Source of the DNA: Micromonospora matsumotoense
GTDB taxonomy: Bacteria > Actinomycetota > Actinomycetes > Mycobacteriales > Micromonosporaceae
NCBI RefSeq assembly: GCF_900091525.1
Contig: NZ_FMCU01000006.1
Coordinates: forward strand, 248,001 to 312,000
Length of the DNA: 64,000 bases
Direction of reading: 5' to 3'
Shown here: positions 1 to 8,307 of the stretch, one piece after another
How the letters are laid out: each line of letters starts with the position of its first letter
Position numbering within the stretch: the stretch's first letter is position 1
Notes under the pieces: generated by a model
Database searches by the model: none
What the model saw: only the letters and a program-made list of their open reading frames with translations
What the model was told of the DNA's origin: nothing
Program-made: the position numbers and the translations under genes

Positions 1-72
1 ATCGTCCCGGAGGTCGATCTCGCCGGCGGACGCGTCGTCGTCGACCCGCCGGCCGGTCTGCTCGACCTCTAG
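1..72 (+). CDS. rimM: RimM C-terminus (partial, 5' end outside window)
   Basis: Only the last 23 residues are present, reading from base 1 to a TAG stop. The tail has the [19 protein letters not shown] pattern that closes the PRC-barrel domain of the 16S rRNA processing protein RimM, which binds ribosomal protein S19 and assists 30S maturation. It sits 16 bases before trmD, the usual order in the rpsP-rimM-trmD-rplS operon. The assignment rests on this short tail plus context. Confidence 0.85.
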   Translation: MVPEVDLAGGRVVVDPPAGLLDL

Positions 73-88
73 ACCGGAAGCCACCCAC

Positions 89-877
89 ATGCGCGTCGAC
101 ATCGTGTCGATCTTCCCGGAGTACTTCGCCCCGCTGGACCTGTCCCTGATCGGACGGGCCCGGGAGCAGGGTCTGCTCCGGTTGGCCGTACACGACCTGC
201 GGAGTTGGACCCACGACGTGCACCGCACGGTCGACGACACGCCGTACGGCGGTGGGCCGGGCATGGTGATGCGGCCGGAGCCGTGGGGCGCGGCGCTGGA
301 CGCGTTGGCCCCCGACGAGTTGGCTCCGGACGGCCTGACCCTGCCCCGGCTGCTGGTGCCCTCCCCGGCCGGTGCGCCGTTCACCCAGGCGATGGCGCAC
401 GAGTTGGCCACCGAGTCGCACCTGCTCTTCGCCTGCGGCCGGTACGAGGGCATCGACCAGCGGGTGCTCGACCACGCCGCGACCCGGCTGCGGGTCACCG
501 AGGTCTCGCTCGGCGACTACGTGCTCTTCGGCGGCGAGGTCGCGGTGCTGGTGATCCTGGAGGCGGTCACCCGGCTGCTGCCGGGGGTGCTGGGCAACGC
601 CGGTTCGCTGGACGACGAGTCGCACGCGCACGGTCTGCTGGAAGCCCCGATGTACACCAAGCCGGCGAGCTGGCGGGGGCACGAGGTGCCCGAGGTGCTC
701 CGCTCGGGCGACCACGGTCGGATCGCCCGCTGGCGGCGCGACGAGGCGCTGGCCCGGACGGCCACCCGGCGACCCGACATGCTCGCCGCGCTGCCCCCGG
801 AGATCCTGGACAAACGGGACGTGGCGGCGCTGGAGCGGGGTGGGTTTCCCCTGCCCTCGGGGGATGTGGCAAAGTAG
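89..877 (+). CDS. trmD: tRNA (guanine-N1-)-methyltransferase TrmD
   Basis: A 262-residue SPOUT-class methyltransferase that makes m1G37 in tRNAs, using S-adenosylmethionine, and prevents +1 frameshifting. The N-terminus [13 protein letters not shown] is diagnostic. The knotted SAM site is visible as [11 protein letters not shown] (about residues 117-127) followed by [11 protein letters not shown]. The C-terminal half holds the tRNA-binding domain. Length is normal for the family. The ATG at 89 follows a GGAAG ribosome site and lies just after rimM, so the genes are probably co-transcribed with rplS downstream. Confidence 0.97.
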   Translation: MRVDIVSIFPEYFAPLDLSLIGRAREQGLLRLAVHDLRSWTHDVHRTVDDTPYGGGPGMVMRPEPWGAALDALAPDELAPDGLTLPRLLVPSPAGAPFTQAMAHELATESHLLFACGRYEGIDQRVLDHAATRLRVTEVSLGDYVLFGGEVAVLVILEAVTRLLPGVLGNAGSLDDESHAHGLLEAPMYTKPASWRGHEVPEVLRSGDHGRIARWRRDEALARTATRRPDMLAALPPEILDKRDVAALERGGFPLPSGDVAK

Positions 878-1020
878 AGGGGTTGCCGCATCCGTCCGCG
901 CCCGTGGGCGGCTGCGAGGATTCCCGACCGGGGTCGGCCCCGCCGACCACCACCGGGGATCAGAATCACCCATCCGCGCACCGACTGACGGTGCGCCGTG
1001 AGCATCACGAGGACGCAGCG

Positions 1021-1377
1021 ATGAACATCCTGGACGCCCTTGACGCCCAGTCGAAGCGCACCGACCTCCCCGACTTCCGTGCCGGTGACACCGTCAAGGT
1101 GCACGCGCGGGTCGTCGAGGGCAACCGGTCCCGGGTCCAGATCTTCCAGGGCGTCGTCATCCGTCGCCAGGGTGACGGTCTGCGCGAGACCTTCTCGGTC
1201 CGCAAGGTCAGCTTCGGGGTGGGCGTGGAGCGGACCTACCCGATCAACGGCCCGGGCATCGACCGGATCGAGATCGTGACCCGCGGTGACGTCCGCCGGG
1301 CCAAGCTCTACTACCTGCGTGAGCTGCGCGGCAAGAAGGCCAAGATCAAGGAGAAGCGGGAGAAGCAGCCCAGCTGA
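1021..1377 (+). CDS. rplS: 50S ribosomal protein L19
   Basis: Encodes 118 residues starting [10 protein letters not shown] and ending in a lysine-rich tail ([12 protein letters not shown]). It contains the L19 core [12 protein letters not shown] and [17 protein letters not shown]19 lies at the 30S-50S interface. The ATG at 1021 is preceded by a GAGGA ribosome site. A longer open frame runs upstream through trmD in another frame and is not coding. The 143-base gap after trmD is long enough for a leader, but I see no clear structure in it. Confidence 0.97.
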   Translation: MNILDALDAQSKRTDLPDFRAGDTVKVHARVVEGNRSRVQIFQGVVIRRQGDGLRETFSVRKVSFGVGVERTYPINGPGIDRIEIVTRGDVRRAKLYYLRELRGKKAKIKEKREKQPS

Positions 1378-1570
1378 CTTCCCGTTCGCCATGCCGCCTG
1401 AGCTGCGCGGATGTCGTATCGAGCAGAGCGCATTACGCTGATCGGTACGGGCGCAGTCCGGCAGGTGGTGTCGCGACCCAGGTCGCGGCGCTCCGATCGT
1501 CCACCGCCGCCCGTGGGGCCTCGACGAGGCTCCCGGGCGGTAGTGTCGTTTCTGCGGACCGGGGAGTGGC

Positions 1571-2566
1571 GTGGTGCAGGTGCTTGACTCGAACGACACG
1601 GCCGACCCGTGGCGTCGGCGGACCCGACCCACCCGTCGGCAGATGCCCCTGTGGCAGGAGTTGCCACTCCTGTTGATCGTGGCCTTCTGTCTCGCGGTGC
1701 TGATCCGCACCTTCCTGCTCCAGGCCTTCTTCATCCCGTCCAGCTCGATGGAGGACACCCTCCTCATCGGCGACCGGGTCCTGGTCAACAAGGTCGTCTA
1801 CGACGTGCGGGACCCGCTGCGCGGCGAGGTGGTGGTGTTCCGGGGCACCGACAAGTGGGTCGCCCTGGAGAGCCCTGCGCCGCCGGCCGGTGCCGTCGGC
1901 AGGATCGGACGCACCCTCGGCGACCTGATCGGCGTGGGCCGCCCCGGCGAGAAGGACTTCATCAAACGGGTGATCGGGTTGCCCGGCGACCGGGTCAAGT
2001 GCTGCGACGACCAGGGCCGGGTGCTGGTCAACGGCATCCCGCTGGACGAACCGTACGTGGTGCGCGACTCCCCGCTGGACGTGCCGCCGAACCCCAAGGA
2101 GTGCCGGTCCCGGCGGTTCGACGAGGTGGTCGTACCCCCGGGTCAGATCTTCGTGATGGGCGACCACCGGCTGGTCTCCCAGGATGCCCGCTGCCAGGGC
2201 CCGGTGCCGATCGACAACGTGGTCGGCCGGGCGTTCATGGTGGTGTGGCCGTCCTCCCGGTGGGCGTCGCTTCCGGTGCCGGCCACCTTCGAACGGGTGG
2301 CCGACTCCGCCGCCGCGCCCAACGCCCCGGCACCGGTCCGGCCGACCCCGACCGGTGACGTGGTCCTGCTCCTCCCGGTCGCCGCGCTGCTCGCGGCCGT
2401 CGTCCGCTCCGGGCGACGGGTGTGGCCCCCCGGCCCCGGCCGGTCCGCAGGTTCCGGCCGGCCACCACACCTGCGCCGGGAACGGCTGCGGCGTTCCGGG
2501 TGGCCGGGACACCTCCGGCGTTCCGGGCGGCCCGTTCGGCTCCGGCGACGTAGGCTCCACCCGTGA
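1571..2566 (+). CDS. lepB: Signal peptidase I (first of tandem pair)
   Basis: A 331-residue type I signal peptidase (S26) that removes signal peptides from exported proteins at the outer face of the membrane. A transmembrane helix spans about residues 31-50. The catalytic Ser is in FIPSSSMEDTL (about S59) and the general-base Lys in DFIKRVIGLPGD (about K132). Box E (GDHRLVSQDAR) is also present. After about residue 255 there is a second hydrophobic stretch and an Arg/Pro-rich tail of about 50 residues, longer than usual. That tail contains the promoter of the next lepB, which overlaps it by 4 bases. The GTG at 1571 is chosen; a second GTG follows at once. Confidence 0.93.
   Translation: MVQVLDSNDTADPWRRRTRPTRRQMPLWQELPLLLIVAFCLAVLIRTFLLQAFFIPSSSMEDTLLIGDRVLVNKVVYDVRDPLRGEVVVFRGTDKWVALESPAPPAGAVGRIGRTLGDLIGVGRPGEKDFIKRVIGLPGDRVKCCDDQGRVLVNGIPLDEPYVVRDSPLDVPPNPKECRSRRFDEVVVPPGQIFVMGDHRLVSQDARCQGPVPIDNVVGRAFMVVWPSSRWASLPVPATFERVADSAAAPNAPAPVRPTPTGDVVLLLPVAALLAAVVRSGRRVWPPGPGRSAGSGRPPHLRRERLRRSGWPGHLRRSGRPVRLRRRRLHP
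2551..2556 (+). promoter_or_regulatory. -10 hexamer for leaderless transcription of second lepB
   Basis: TAGGCT followed by exactly six bases and then the GTG start of the second signal peptidase. This places the expected transcription start on the start codon. The site lies inside the coding tail of the first lepB, so the second gene may be transcribed on its own. No convincing -35 box is seen. Confidence 0.5.
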
Positions 2567-3198
2567 TTGACGAGCAGACCGACAAGCCGCGCAGTTCCTT
2601 CTGGAAGGAGCTGCCCATTCTCCTGGGCGTCGCGATCCTGGTGGCGGTGCTGGTCCGCGCATTCGTGCTGCAGACCTTCTTCATCCCGTCGCCGTCCATG
2701 GAGAACACTCTCAAGATCGACGATCGGGTGCTGGTCAACAAGCTGGTCTATGACTTCCGCTCACCGCACCGGGGTGAGGTGGTGGTGTTCAAGGCACCGA
2801 CGGAGTGGAGCGGCAACCCCGACGGCGAGGACTTCATCAAGCGGGTGATCGGGGTCGGCGGTGACCACGTGGTCTGCTGCGACGCGCAGGAGCGGCTGAC
2901 GATCAACGGCAAGTCCCTCGACGAGCCGTACATCTACTCCGCCAACGGTCAGCAGGACAAGCCCGCCGACCAGGAGTTCGACATCACCGTCCCGGCGGGA
3001 CGGCTCTGGGTGATGGGTGACCACCGTTCGGCCTCCGGCGACTCCCTGGAGCACTGGCAGCAGTCCGGCCGCAACATCGACAGCGCCACCATCCCCGAGG
3101 GCGAGGTGGTGGGTCGGGCCTTCACCGTCTTCTGGCCGTTCGACCGGGCCACCTGGCTCACCGTGCCGAAGTCGTTCGACGGGATTCCCCAACCCTGA
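2563..3198 (+). CDS. lepB: Signal peptidase I (second of tandem pair)
   Basis: A 211-residue type I signal peptidase. It has one N-terminal membrane helix (about residues 17-36), the catalytic Ser in FIPSPSMENTL (about S45), and the catalytic Lys in EDFIKRVIGVGGD (about K93). MGDHRSASGDS is box E. Unlike its neighbour it lacks the long C-terminal extension and so has the normal compact form. Its GTG overlaps the upstream stop in a GTGA arrangement, which also allows translational coupling. Paired lepB genes beside rplS are common in actinomycetes and may process different substrates (inference). Confidence 0.95.
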   Translation: MIDEQTDKPRSSFWKELPILLGVAILVAVLVRAFVLQTFFIPSPSMENTLKIDDRVLVNKLVYDFRSPHRGEVVVFKAPTEWSGNPDGEDFIKRVIGVGGDHVVCCDAQERLTINGKSLDEPYIYSANGQQDKPADQEFDITVPAGRLWVMGDHRSASGDSLEHWQQSGRNIDSATIPEGEVVGRAFTVFWPFDRATWLTVPKSFDGIPQP

Positions 3199-3244
3199 CC
3201 GGGGCGAGACCACCGGGGCGTGGCCGAGCGTCGGGGCCGTCTGG

Positions 3245-3250
3245 CAGGCT
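3245..3250 (+). promoter_or_regulatory. -10 hexamer for leaderless NUDIX mRNA
   Basis: CAGGCT followed by six bases and the GTG start at 3257, with no ribosome binding site between. The geometry matches the lepB and dxr sites in this window. Confidence 0.45.
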
Positions 3251-3256
3251 GATGCG

Positions 3257-3736
3257 GTGACCGTCTTCCACCCCCGTCGTGCGGCCCGCGTGCTGCTCGT
3301 CGACGCGTCCGACCGGGTGCTCCTCTTCGAGGGCATCGATCCGGCCCGTCCGGGCCACCGGTACTGGTTCACCCCCGGCGGTGGGCTCGCACCGGAGGAG
3401 TCCCCGGCGGCCGGGGCGGCCCGGGAGTTGGCCGAGGAGACCGGGCTGCGGCTCACGCCGGCCGAGCTGGGCGGGTCGGTCCGCACCGAGACGATCGAGT
3501 TTCCCTTCGACGGCGTGTGGTACCGCCAGGAACAGGAGTTCTTCGTGGTCCGGGTGCCCGCCTGGCAGGTGGACACGGCCGGCTTCGACGAGATCGAGCG
3601 GGCCAGTGTCACCGGGCACCGCTGGTGGTCGGCGGCCGAACTGGCCGACACCGCCGAGCGGTGCTACCCCGCCGACCTGGCGGTCCTGCTCACCCAGGTG
3701 CTGGCGGCGGCCCCCGCGTCGGAGGCGTCGTGCTGA
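3257..3736 (+). CDS. NUDIX hydrolase
   Basis: A 159-residue single-domain NUDIX pyrophosphohydrolase. The Nudix box reads GGGLAPEESPAAGAARELAEE followed by TGL, with the metal-binding REXXEE at about residues 55-60. NUDIX enzymes cleave nucleoside diphosphates linked to another moiety; the substrate cannot be read from sequence. The GTG at 3257 is chosen because a -10-like hexamer sits six bases before it and upstream in-frame sequence is not conserved-looking. The 3' end overlaps rnhB by 7 bases, so the two are probably in one transcript. Confidence 0.88.
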   Translation: MTVFHPRRAARVLLVDASDRVLLFEGIDPARPGHRYWFTPGGGLAPEESPAAGAARELAEETGLRLTPAELGGSVRTETIEFPFDGVWYRQEQEFFVVRVPAWQVDTAGFDEIERASVTGHRWWSAAELADTAERCYPADLAVLLTQVLAAAPASEASC

Positions 3737-4542
3737 CCCCGCCGCGCACGGTGGTGCGCCGCGACGGTGGGCTCTACGCGCTGGAGCGGGCGCTGCAACG
3801 CCGCGGCTTCCGGCATGTCGCGGGCGCGGACGAGGCCGGCCGGGGAGCCTGCGCCGGCCCGCTGGTGGCCGCCGCCGCGGTGCTCCCCGAGGGGCGGCGC
3901 GGCGAGATCGAGGGGCTGGCCGACTCCAAGCTGCTCACCCCGGCCAGCCGGGAGCGGGTGTACGCCGAGGTGGTCGCCCGCGCCCTGGCGTACGCGGTGG
4001 TGGTCATCCCCGCCGAGGAGGTCGACGCCCGGGGGCTGCACGTGTGCAACCTGGCCGCGATGCGCCGGGCCCTGGCCTCGCTGACCACCCGACCGGAGTA
4101 CGTGCTCACCGACGGCTTCGGGGTGGACGGGTTGGACGTGCCGGGGCTGGCGGTCTGGAAGGGTGACCGGGTGGCGGCCTGCGTGGCGGCGGCCAGCGTG
4201 CTGGCCAAGGTCACCCGGGACCGGATCATGGTGGAGCTGGACGGACGCCACCCGGGCTACGGCTTCGCCGAGCACAAGGGGTACGCCACGGCCGAGCACA
4301 CCGAGGCGCTGCGGGAGCGCGGTCCCTGCGTGGAGCACCGGTTCTCGTACGTCAATGTCGCTGCCGTCTCCGGCCGGGAGGGTGCCCCGCCCCGGGCCCG
4401 TCGGCCGCTCGGCGCAGCCGCCCCCGAGCCGATGGAGCGCTCGGGCCCGGCAGGGGGTACCGTCGGCGTGGCGTTGGGCGAGCAGCCTCGGCCTCCGGCA
4501 CCGGTGGGGGAAGATGTGGTCATGGAAGGCGGAGTGCGATGA
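3730..4542 (+). CDS. rnhB: Ribonuclease HII
   Basis: Encodes 270 residues. RNase HII cuts the RNA strand of RNA-DNA hybrids and initiates removal of misincorporated ribonucleotides. The active-site acidic residues are visible in AGADEAGRGACAGPLVAAA (DEAGRG signature), LADSKLL and VLTDGF. VAAASVLAKVTRD and the HPGYGFAEHKGYAT segment also fit the family. The C-terminal 55 residues are a low-complexity Pro/Gly-rich tail not needed for the fold. The GTG at 3730 has a GGAGG site four bases upstream and overlaps the NUDIX gene. Confidence 0.95.
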   Translation: MLTPPRTVVRRDGGLYALERALQRRGFRHVAGADEAGRGACAGPLVAAAAVLPEGRRGEIEGLADSKLLTPASRERVYAEVVARALAYAVVVIPAEEVDARGLHVCNLAAMRRALASLTTRPEYVLTDGFGVDGLDVPGLAVWKGDRVAACVAAASVLAKVTRDRIMVELDGRHPGYGFAEHKGYATAEHTEALRERGPCVEHRFSYVNVAAVSGREGAPPRARRPLGAAAPEPMERSGPAGGTVGVALGEQPRPPAPVGEDVVMEGGVR

Positions 4543-4862
4543 GCGCGGAAGATCTCGAGAAGTACGAGACCGAGATGGAGCTGCAGCTCTACCGGGAGTA
4601 CCGCGACATTGTCCGTCAGTTCTCCTACGTGGTGGAGACGGAACGCCGGTTCTACCTCGCGAACCAGGTGGACCTGCACGTGCGCAACTCCGACGGCGAG
4701 GTCTACTTCGAGGTCGAGATGCACGACGCCTGGGTCTGGGACATGTACCGCCCGGCCCGCTTCGTCAAGAACGTCCGGGTGATGACGTTCAAGGACGTCA
4801 ACGTCGAGGAGTTGGAGAAGCCCGACATCTCGCTGCCCGCCGACTCGGGCTTCGGTAGCTGA
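4539..4862 (+). CDS. DUF2469 family protein
   Basis: A 107-residue acidic protein starting MSAEDLEKYETEMELQLYREYRD. This is the DUF2469 family, highly conserved in Actinobacteria and nearly always placed directly after rnhB. Its function is unknown. No membrane segment or signal peptide is present. The ATG overlaps the rnhB stop (ATGA), indicating translational coupling. Confidence 0.93.
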   Translation: MSAEDLEKYETEMELQLYREYRDIVRQFSYVVETERRFYLANQVDLHVRNSDGEVYFEVEMHDAWVWDMYRPARFVKNVRVMTFKDVNVEELEKPDISLPADSGFGS

Positions 4863-4872
4863 TCCCCGCCCC

Positions 4873-4895
4873 GCGTCGGCCCCCACCGCCGACGC
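4873..4895. terminator. Candidate hairpin terminator between convergent genes
   Basis: An 8-bp perfect stem GCGTCGGC/GCCGACGC with a 7-base loop, placed between the DUF2469 stop and the end of the minus-strand oxidoreductase. There is no T-tract, as is usual in actinomycetes. Confidence 0.45.
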
Positions 4896-4923
4896 CGGGC
4901 CGGGGCCCGTCCCGCCGCCGGCC

Positions 4924-6027
4924 TCACTCCCCGACGACGAGCACGTCGACCCGCTGGATCAGGTTGTTGGCGAAGCCACCCCGGTTCCAGGGTTGCTCCA
5001 CCGGCTGGGTACGCCCCGACGCGTCGGTCGCCCGCGCCCCCAGCGAGTAACGGCCGGGCTGCGGCGTCCACTCGTACCGCCAGCGTCGCCAGGACCATTC
5101 GCCGCCGGTCGGCGGGTCCAGGATGGCCGGTGTCCAGCTCACCCCGCCGTCGGTGGTCACCTCCACCGCCACCACCGGGCCGTGCCCCGACCAGGCACGT
5201 CCGTCCACCGTGCACGGTCCGGGACGCAGCACCCTGCTGCGGGACATGAAGTCCGGGAAGCCCGGCGGCCGGACCAGCGCCCGGGGCTCGATCCGGGTCA
5301 CCGGCACACCCGGGTCGTCGGCGTCGCGCCGCAGCCGGTAGGCCACCGCGTTCTGGTAGCCGTCGAACTCCCCGGTCAGCACGCTGATCGCCCGCAACCA
5401 CTTGACGTGCGCCATGCCGTACCAGCCGGGGACGATCAGCCGCAGCGGTGCGCCGTGCTGGGGCAGCAGGGGAGCGCCGTTCATCTCGTACGCCAACAGC
5501 ACCTCGTCGCGCAGCGCGTCGGCGACCGGCAGGGCCCGCTGGTAGTCCTGCTCCACCCCGCGCTCGACGCCATGGTCGGCACCGGTGAACACCACGTCCA
5601 CCGCCTCCGGCGCGATCCCGGCCTCGCGCAGCAACGGCGCCAACGGGGTGCCGGTCCACTCGGCGTTGCCCGCCGCCTCCACCAGCCACGGCTGGCTGAC
5701 CGGACGGGGATGCAGCAGCGCCCGACCGTTGCCGGCGCACTCCATCGCGACCCGGCGGGTCACCCGGGGGCGTTCGCGCAGCTCGGTCAGCCCGAGCCGG
5801 AGCGGCCGACCCACCGCGCCGTCCACGGTCAGCGTGTGGGTCACCGGGTCGAGGTCGGGGATGTCGTAGTGGATGAGCAGGTAGTGCAGGCCGGCGGGGG
5901 TGACGTCGTAGCGCAGCGCTTCGAGCGGGATGCCGTGGTTGCGGGCGGCCAGTTGGAGCTCCTCCGGACTGATCGCCTCATCCGCCCCGGCGACCCGTGA
6001 CGGTCGGCTCACCTCGTCGATGGTCAT
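4924..6027 (-). CDS. Molybdopterin-dependent oxidoreductase (sulfite oxidase family)
   Basis: A 367-residue protein of the sulfite oxidase/nitrate reductase fold. The N-terminal Moco domain carries the molybdenum-ligating Cys in RRVAMECAGNGRALL (about residue 96). The pterin-contacting segment PLLPQHGAPLRLIVPGWYGMAHVKW is in the middle. A C-terminal Mo-co dimerisation domain (VEVTTDGGVSW, then WRYEWTPQPGRYSLGARATD) completes it. No Tat or Sec signal is seen, so a cytoplasmic enzyme is predicted, and no haem domain is fused. The physiological substrate (sulfite or other) is not resolved. The ATG at 6027 has a GGGAGG site, and a TAGGCT-type -10 lies about 38 bases further up. Confidence 0.9.
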   Translation of the reverse strand: MTIDEVSRPSRVAGADEAISPEELQLAARNHGIPLEALRYDVTPAGLHYLLIHYDIPDLDPVTHTLTVDGAVGRPLRLGLTELRERPRVTRRVAMECAGNGRALLHPRPVSQPWLVEAAGNAEWTGTPLAPLLREAGIAPEAVDVVFTGADHGVERGVEQDYQRALPVADALRDEVLLAYEMNGAPLLPQHGAPLRLIVPGWYGMAHVKWLRAISVLTGEFDGYQNAVAYRLRRDADDPGVPVTRIEPRALVRPPGFPDFMSRSRVLRPGPCTVDGRAWSGHGPVVAVEVTTDGGVSWTPAILDPPTGGEWSWRRWRYEWTPQPGRYSLGARATDASGRTQPVEQPWNRGGFANNLIQRVDVLVVGE

Positions 6028-6128
6028 CGGTGGCCTCCCGGTCTGCGCCCGCCTGCGATGCCGCCAGCCTAGACCGGTGGATCGCCCGCAGCCTCGCCGT
6101 CTTAGCAGATCATCGGGCCGGCCGGGCG

Positions 6129-6156
6129 TTCTCCACAGTCGGTTCCGTCATCCACA
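6129..6156 (+). promoter_or_regulatory. Pair of DnaA-box-like 9-mers
   Basis: TTCTCCACA (6129-6137) and TCATCCACA (6148-6156) resemble the DnaA box TTGTCCACA with one or two differences. They lie 19 bases apart between the divergent oxidoreductase and M23 genes. An identical spacing occurs in a second pair near 14.4 kb. Confidence 0.3.
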
Positions 6157-6207
6157 GCGGACAACCGGTCCGTGGCGCCGGTCCGTCGGTCCCGACATGC
6201 TGCGGTG

Positions 6208-6885
6208 ATGCGCACAGGACTGCGGCAGGCGGTGGCCCTCGGGACCGCCGTGCTCGTGTTCGGCTCCCACTGGCTCCCCGGGCGGTCCACCCCACCACCA
6301 TCCGCCCCGGTCCGGGTCGTGCCGGCACCGGTGTTCCGGTGGCCACTCGACGGCCCACCCCGGCCGGTACGCCGGTTCGACCCGCCTCCGCTGCCGTGGC
6401 TTCCCGGCCACCGGGGCGTGGACCTGGCCGCCGCGCCCGGTGCCACCGTCCGGGCCGCCGGGGCCGGCACCGTGCTCTTCGCCGGCATGGTCGCCGGCCG
6501 GCCGGTGGTCACCGTCGGGCACCCCGGGGGCCTGCGGACCACCTACGAGCCGGTCCATCCCGAGGCGCACCCCGGGGACGTCGTGGCGCTCGGTGCACCG
6601 CTGGGAGTGCTGCTGGGCGGGCATCCTGGCTGCCCCACGGCGGGGGCTTCCACCCCGACCGGAGGGTGCCTGCACTGGGGGGCCCGCCGGGACCGGGAAT
6701 ACCTCGATCCGCTGGCCCTGCTGGGGCTCGGCCCGGTCCGCCTGCTACCGGTGACGGCACCGGTCGAGGCGGGCATCCCCGGCGACGACGGGTCCCGCCG
6801 GGACGGCGACGCCGACGGTCGGCGGGTCCGGGCCGGCGGCTCCGGCTTCGAGGGTCGGCCGGTCCGGGACGGTGACCCGACGTAG
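6208..6885 (+). CDS. M23-family (LytM-like) peptidase-fold protein
   Basis: A 225-residue exported protein. It has an N-terminal hydrophobic segment (about residues 8-30), a proline-rich spacer, and one LytM/M23 domain (about 65-185). Visible motifs are HRGVDLAAAPGATV (HxxxD metal site), GTVLFAGMVAGRPVVTVGHPGG, and GGCLHWGARRDREYLDPLALLG. The canonical HxH near the end reads CLH, so the first, catalytic His of lysostaphin-type enzymes is absent while the zinc-ligand His remains. It could be a modified enzyme or a non-catalytic peptidoglycan-binding regulator. The tail after residue 190 is Gly/Arg/Asp-rich. The ATG at 6208 is preceded by an in-frame GTG. Confidence 0.82.
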   Translation: MRTGLRQAVALGTAVLVFGSHWLPGRSTPPPSAPVRVVPAPVFRWPLDGPPRPVRRFDPPPLPWLPGHRGVDLAAAPGATVRAAGAGTVLFAGMVAGRPVVTVGHPGGLRTTYEPVHPEAHPGDVVALGAPLGVLLGGHPGCPTAGASTPTGGCLHWGARRDREYLDPLALLGLGPVRLLPVTAPVEAGIPGDDGSRRDGDADGRRVRAGGSGFEGRPVRDGDPT

Positions 6886-7012
6886 ACCACCGGCCGGTCC
6901 GGGTCGGTGACTCCGACGCCGGCCGACGGTGGGGCCAGGGGCCGGACGGGGTCATCCGGCGGGACGGGTGGGCACCCTGCCGGTGCGGTCCGCGCCCCGG
7001 CAGGGGGACGGG

Positions 7013-8194
7013 TCACCCCTCGGCCAGCAACGCCGGCAGCCGGGTCGCCAACCGGTCGTACTCGTCGGGGGTGTTGTAGACCTGACCGCAGAGCCGAAGC
7101 CAGCCCCGCCCGTTCCAGGCCATCACCGACACCTCGGCGGCGAGCCGGTCGGCGATCCGGGCACGCAACGCCCCCGCACCCTCCAGCGTGCCGGCGACGC
7201 CCGGTGGCAGCGGCACGATCCGCATCGCCACCCCCGGTCCGCCCGGGTCGGGCAGGTCGGCCGGCGGCACCCCGAGCGCGTCCCCGACCACCCGCTGCCC
7301 GTACGCGGCCAGTGCGGCGTTGTGCGCGCGGACCCGCTCCACGCCGATGCTCCGCAGCGTGTAGAGGCCGGCCGGGGCGCTCAGCCAGCCGGTGTAGTCG
7401 AGGGTGGCCTGCCATTCGACGTTCCCCGGGAAGCCGCTCGGCTGCTGCCAGGACACCACCAACGGCTCGATCCGGTCCCGCCAGCGTGGGGCGACCACCA
7501 GGACGGCGGTGCCGCGCGGGGCGTACCCCCACTTGTGCAGGTTGCCCACCCAGAAGTCCGCCCCGATCGCGTCCACCTGGACCGGCAGCATCCCGGGCAC
7601 GTGCGCGGCGTCCACCAGCACGGAAATACCGTGTTCCCGCGCCACGGCCACCAGCGCGGCGACCGGCAGCACCCGGGCCGTGGCCGAGGTGAGCTGGTCG
7701 ACCACCAGCAACCGGGTCCGCCCCGGGCGCAGCCCGGCCCGGACGATCTCCACGAGCTGCGCTTCGGTGGCGGACAGGGGCAGATGCAGGCTGCGGGCGG
7801 TCGCACCGGTCCGCCGGCACTCCCGGGCGACGGAGTAGTTCACCGCGCCGTACCCGTGGTCGGTGCCGAGCACCTCGTCGTCGGGGCGCAGACCGAGCGA
7901 CTGGAGGGCGACGGCCACCCCGGTGGTGGTGTTGCCGACCAGGGCGGTGCCCTCCGGATCGGCGCCGAGGAAGGCGGCCAGGTGCCGCCGGGTGTGGGCG
8001 AGCCGCTCGGTCAGCGCCTGGCCGAAGAAGCGCTGCGGGTTGGCTTCCATCTCGTCGCGCAGTCGCTGCTGGGTCCGCTGCACCCCGAGCGGCACCGCGC
8101 CGAATGCGCCATGGTTGAGATAGCTGACCGAGGGGTCGAGGGTGAAGAGCAGTCGGGCCCCGGGAATCGACTCGGGCGGCGGCGGGACGCTCAT
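7013..8194 (-). CDS. Class V aminotransferase (isopenicillin N epimerase-like)
   Basis: A 393-residue PLP enzyme of aminotransferase class V. The PLP lysine lies in ADFWVGNLHKWGYAPRGTAV and the cofactor Asp in ISVLVDAAHVPG. The N-terminus SYLNHGAFGAVP and ANPQRFFGQ are typical of the isopenicillin-N-epimerase/cysteine-desulfurase-like branch. Exact substrate is unknown and there are no beta-lactam genes nearby, so an epimerase role should not be assumed. The ATG at 8194 is preferred over an upstream one because TACGAT lies exactly six bases before it, as in other leaderless genes here. It converges with the M23 gene. Confidence 0.88.
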   Translation of the reverse strand: MSVPPPPESIPGARLLFTLDPSVSYLNHGAFGAVPLGVQRTQQRLRDEMEANPQRFFGQALTERLAHTRRHLAAFLGADPEGTALVGNTTTGVAVALQSLGLRPDDEVLGTDHGYGAVNYSVARECRRTGATARSLHLPLSATEAQLVEIVRAGLRPGRTRLLVVDQLTSATARVLPVAALVAVAREHGISVLVDAAHVPGMLPVQVDAIGADFWVGNLHKWGYAPRGTAVLVVAPRWRDRIEPLVVSWQQPSGFPGNVEWQATLDYTGWLSAPAGLYTLRSIGVERVRAHNAALAAYGQRVVGDALGVPPADLPDPGGPGVAMRIVPLPPGVAGTLEGAGALRARIADRLAAEVSVMAWNGRGWLRLCGQVYNTPDEYDRLATRLPALLAEG

Positions 8195-8200
8195 CCGGTG

Positions 8201-8206
8201 ATCGTA
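8201..8206 (-). promoter_or_regulatory. -10 hexamer for leaderless aminotransferase mRNA
   Basis: On the minus strand TACGAT is followed by six bases and the ATG at 8194. No Shine-Dalgarno sequence fits in the gap. Confidence 0.5.
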
Positions 8207-8307
8207 GCCGGCACACCGGGGACCGGCGGACCGATCGTCGCCGGTCACTGCGGCCCGTTGTCGTCCTCGTCCCCGTCAGGCCCGCAGGGGCCGCCGGCCG
8301 GGGCCGG

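Noticed and set aside
205..1377. Long plus-strand open frame running through trmD into rplS
   Set aside because: Its first two-thirds are in a different frame from TrmD and give Arg/Ala/Gly-rich nonsense typical of GC-rich shadows. Only the part from 1021 (RplS) is real.
7013..8194. Calling the class V aminotransferase isopenicillin N epimerase (cefD)
   Set aside because: Only family resemblance supports it, and no beta-lactam biosynthesis genes are present.
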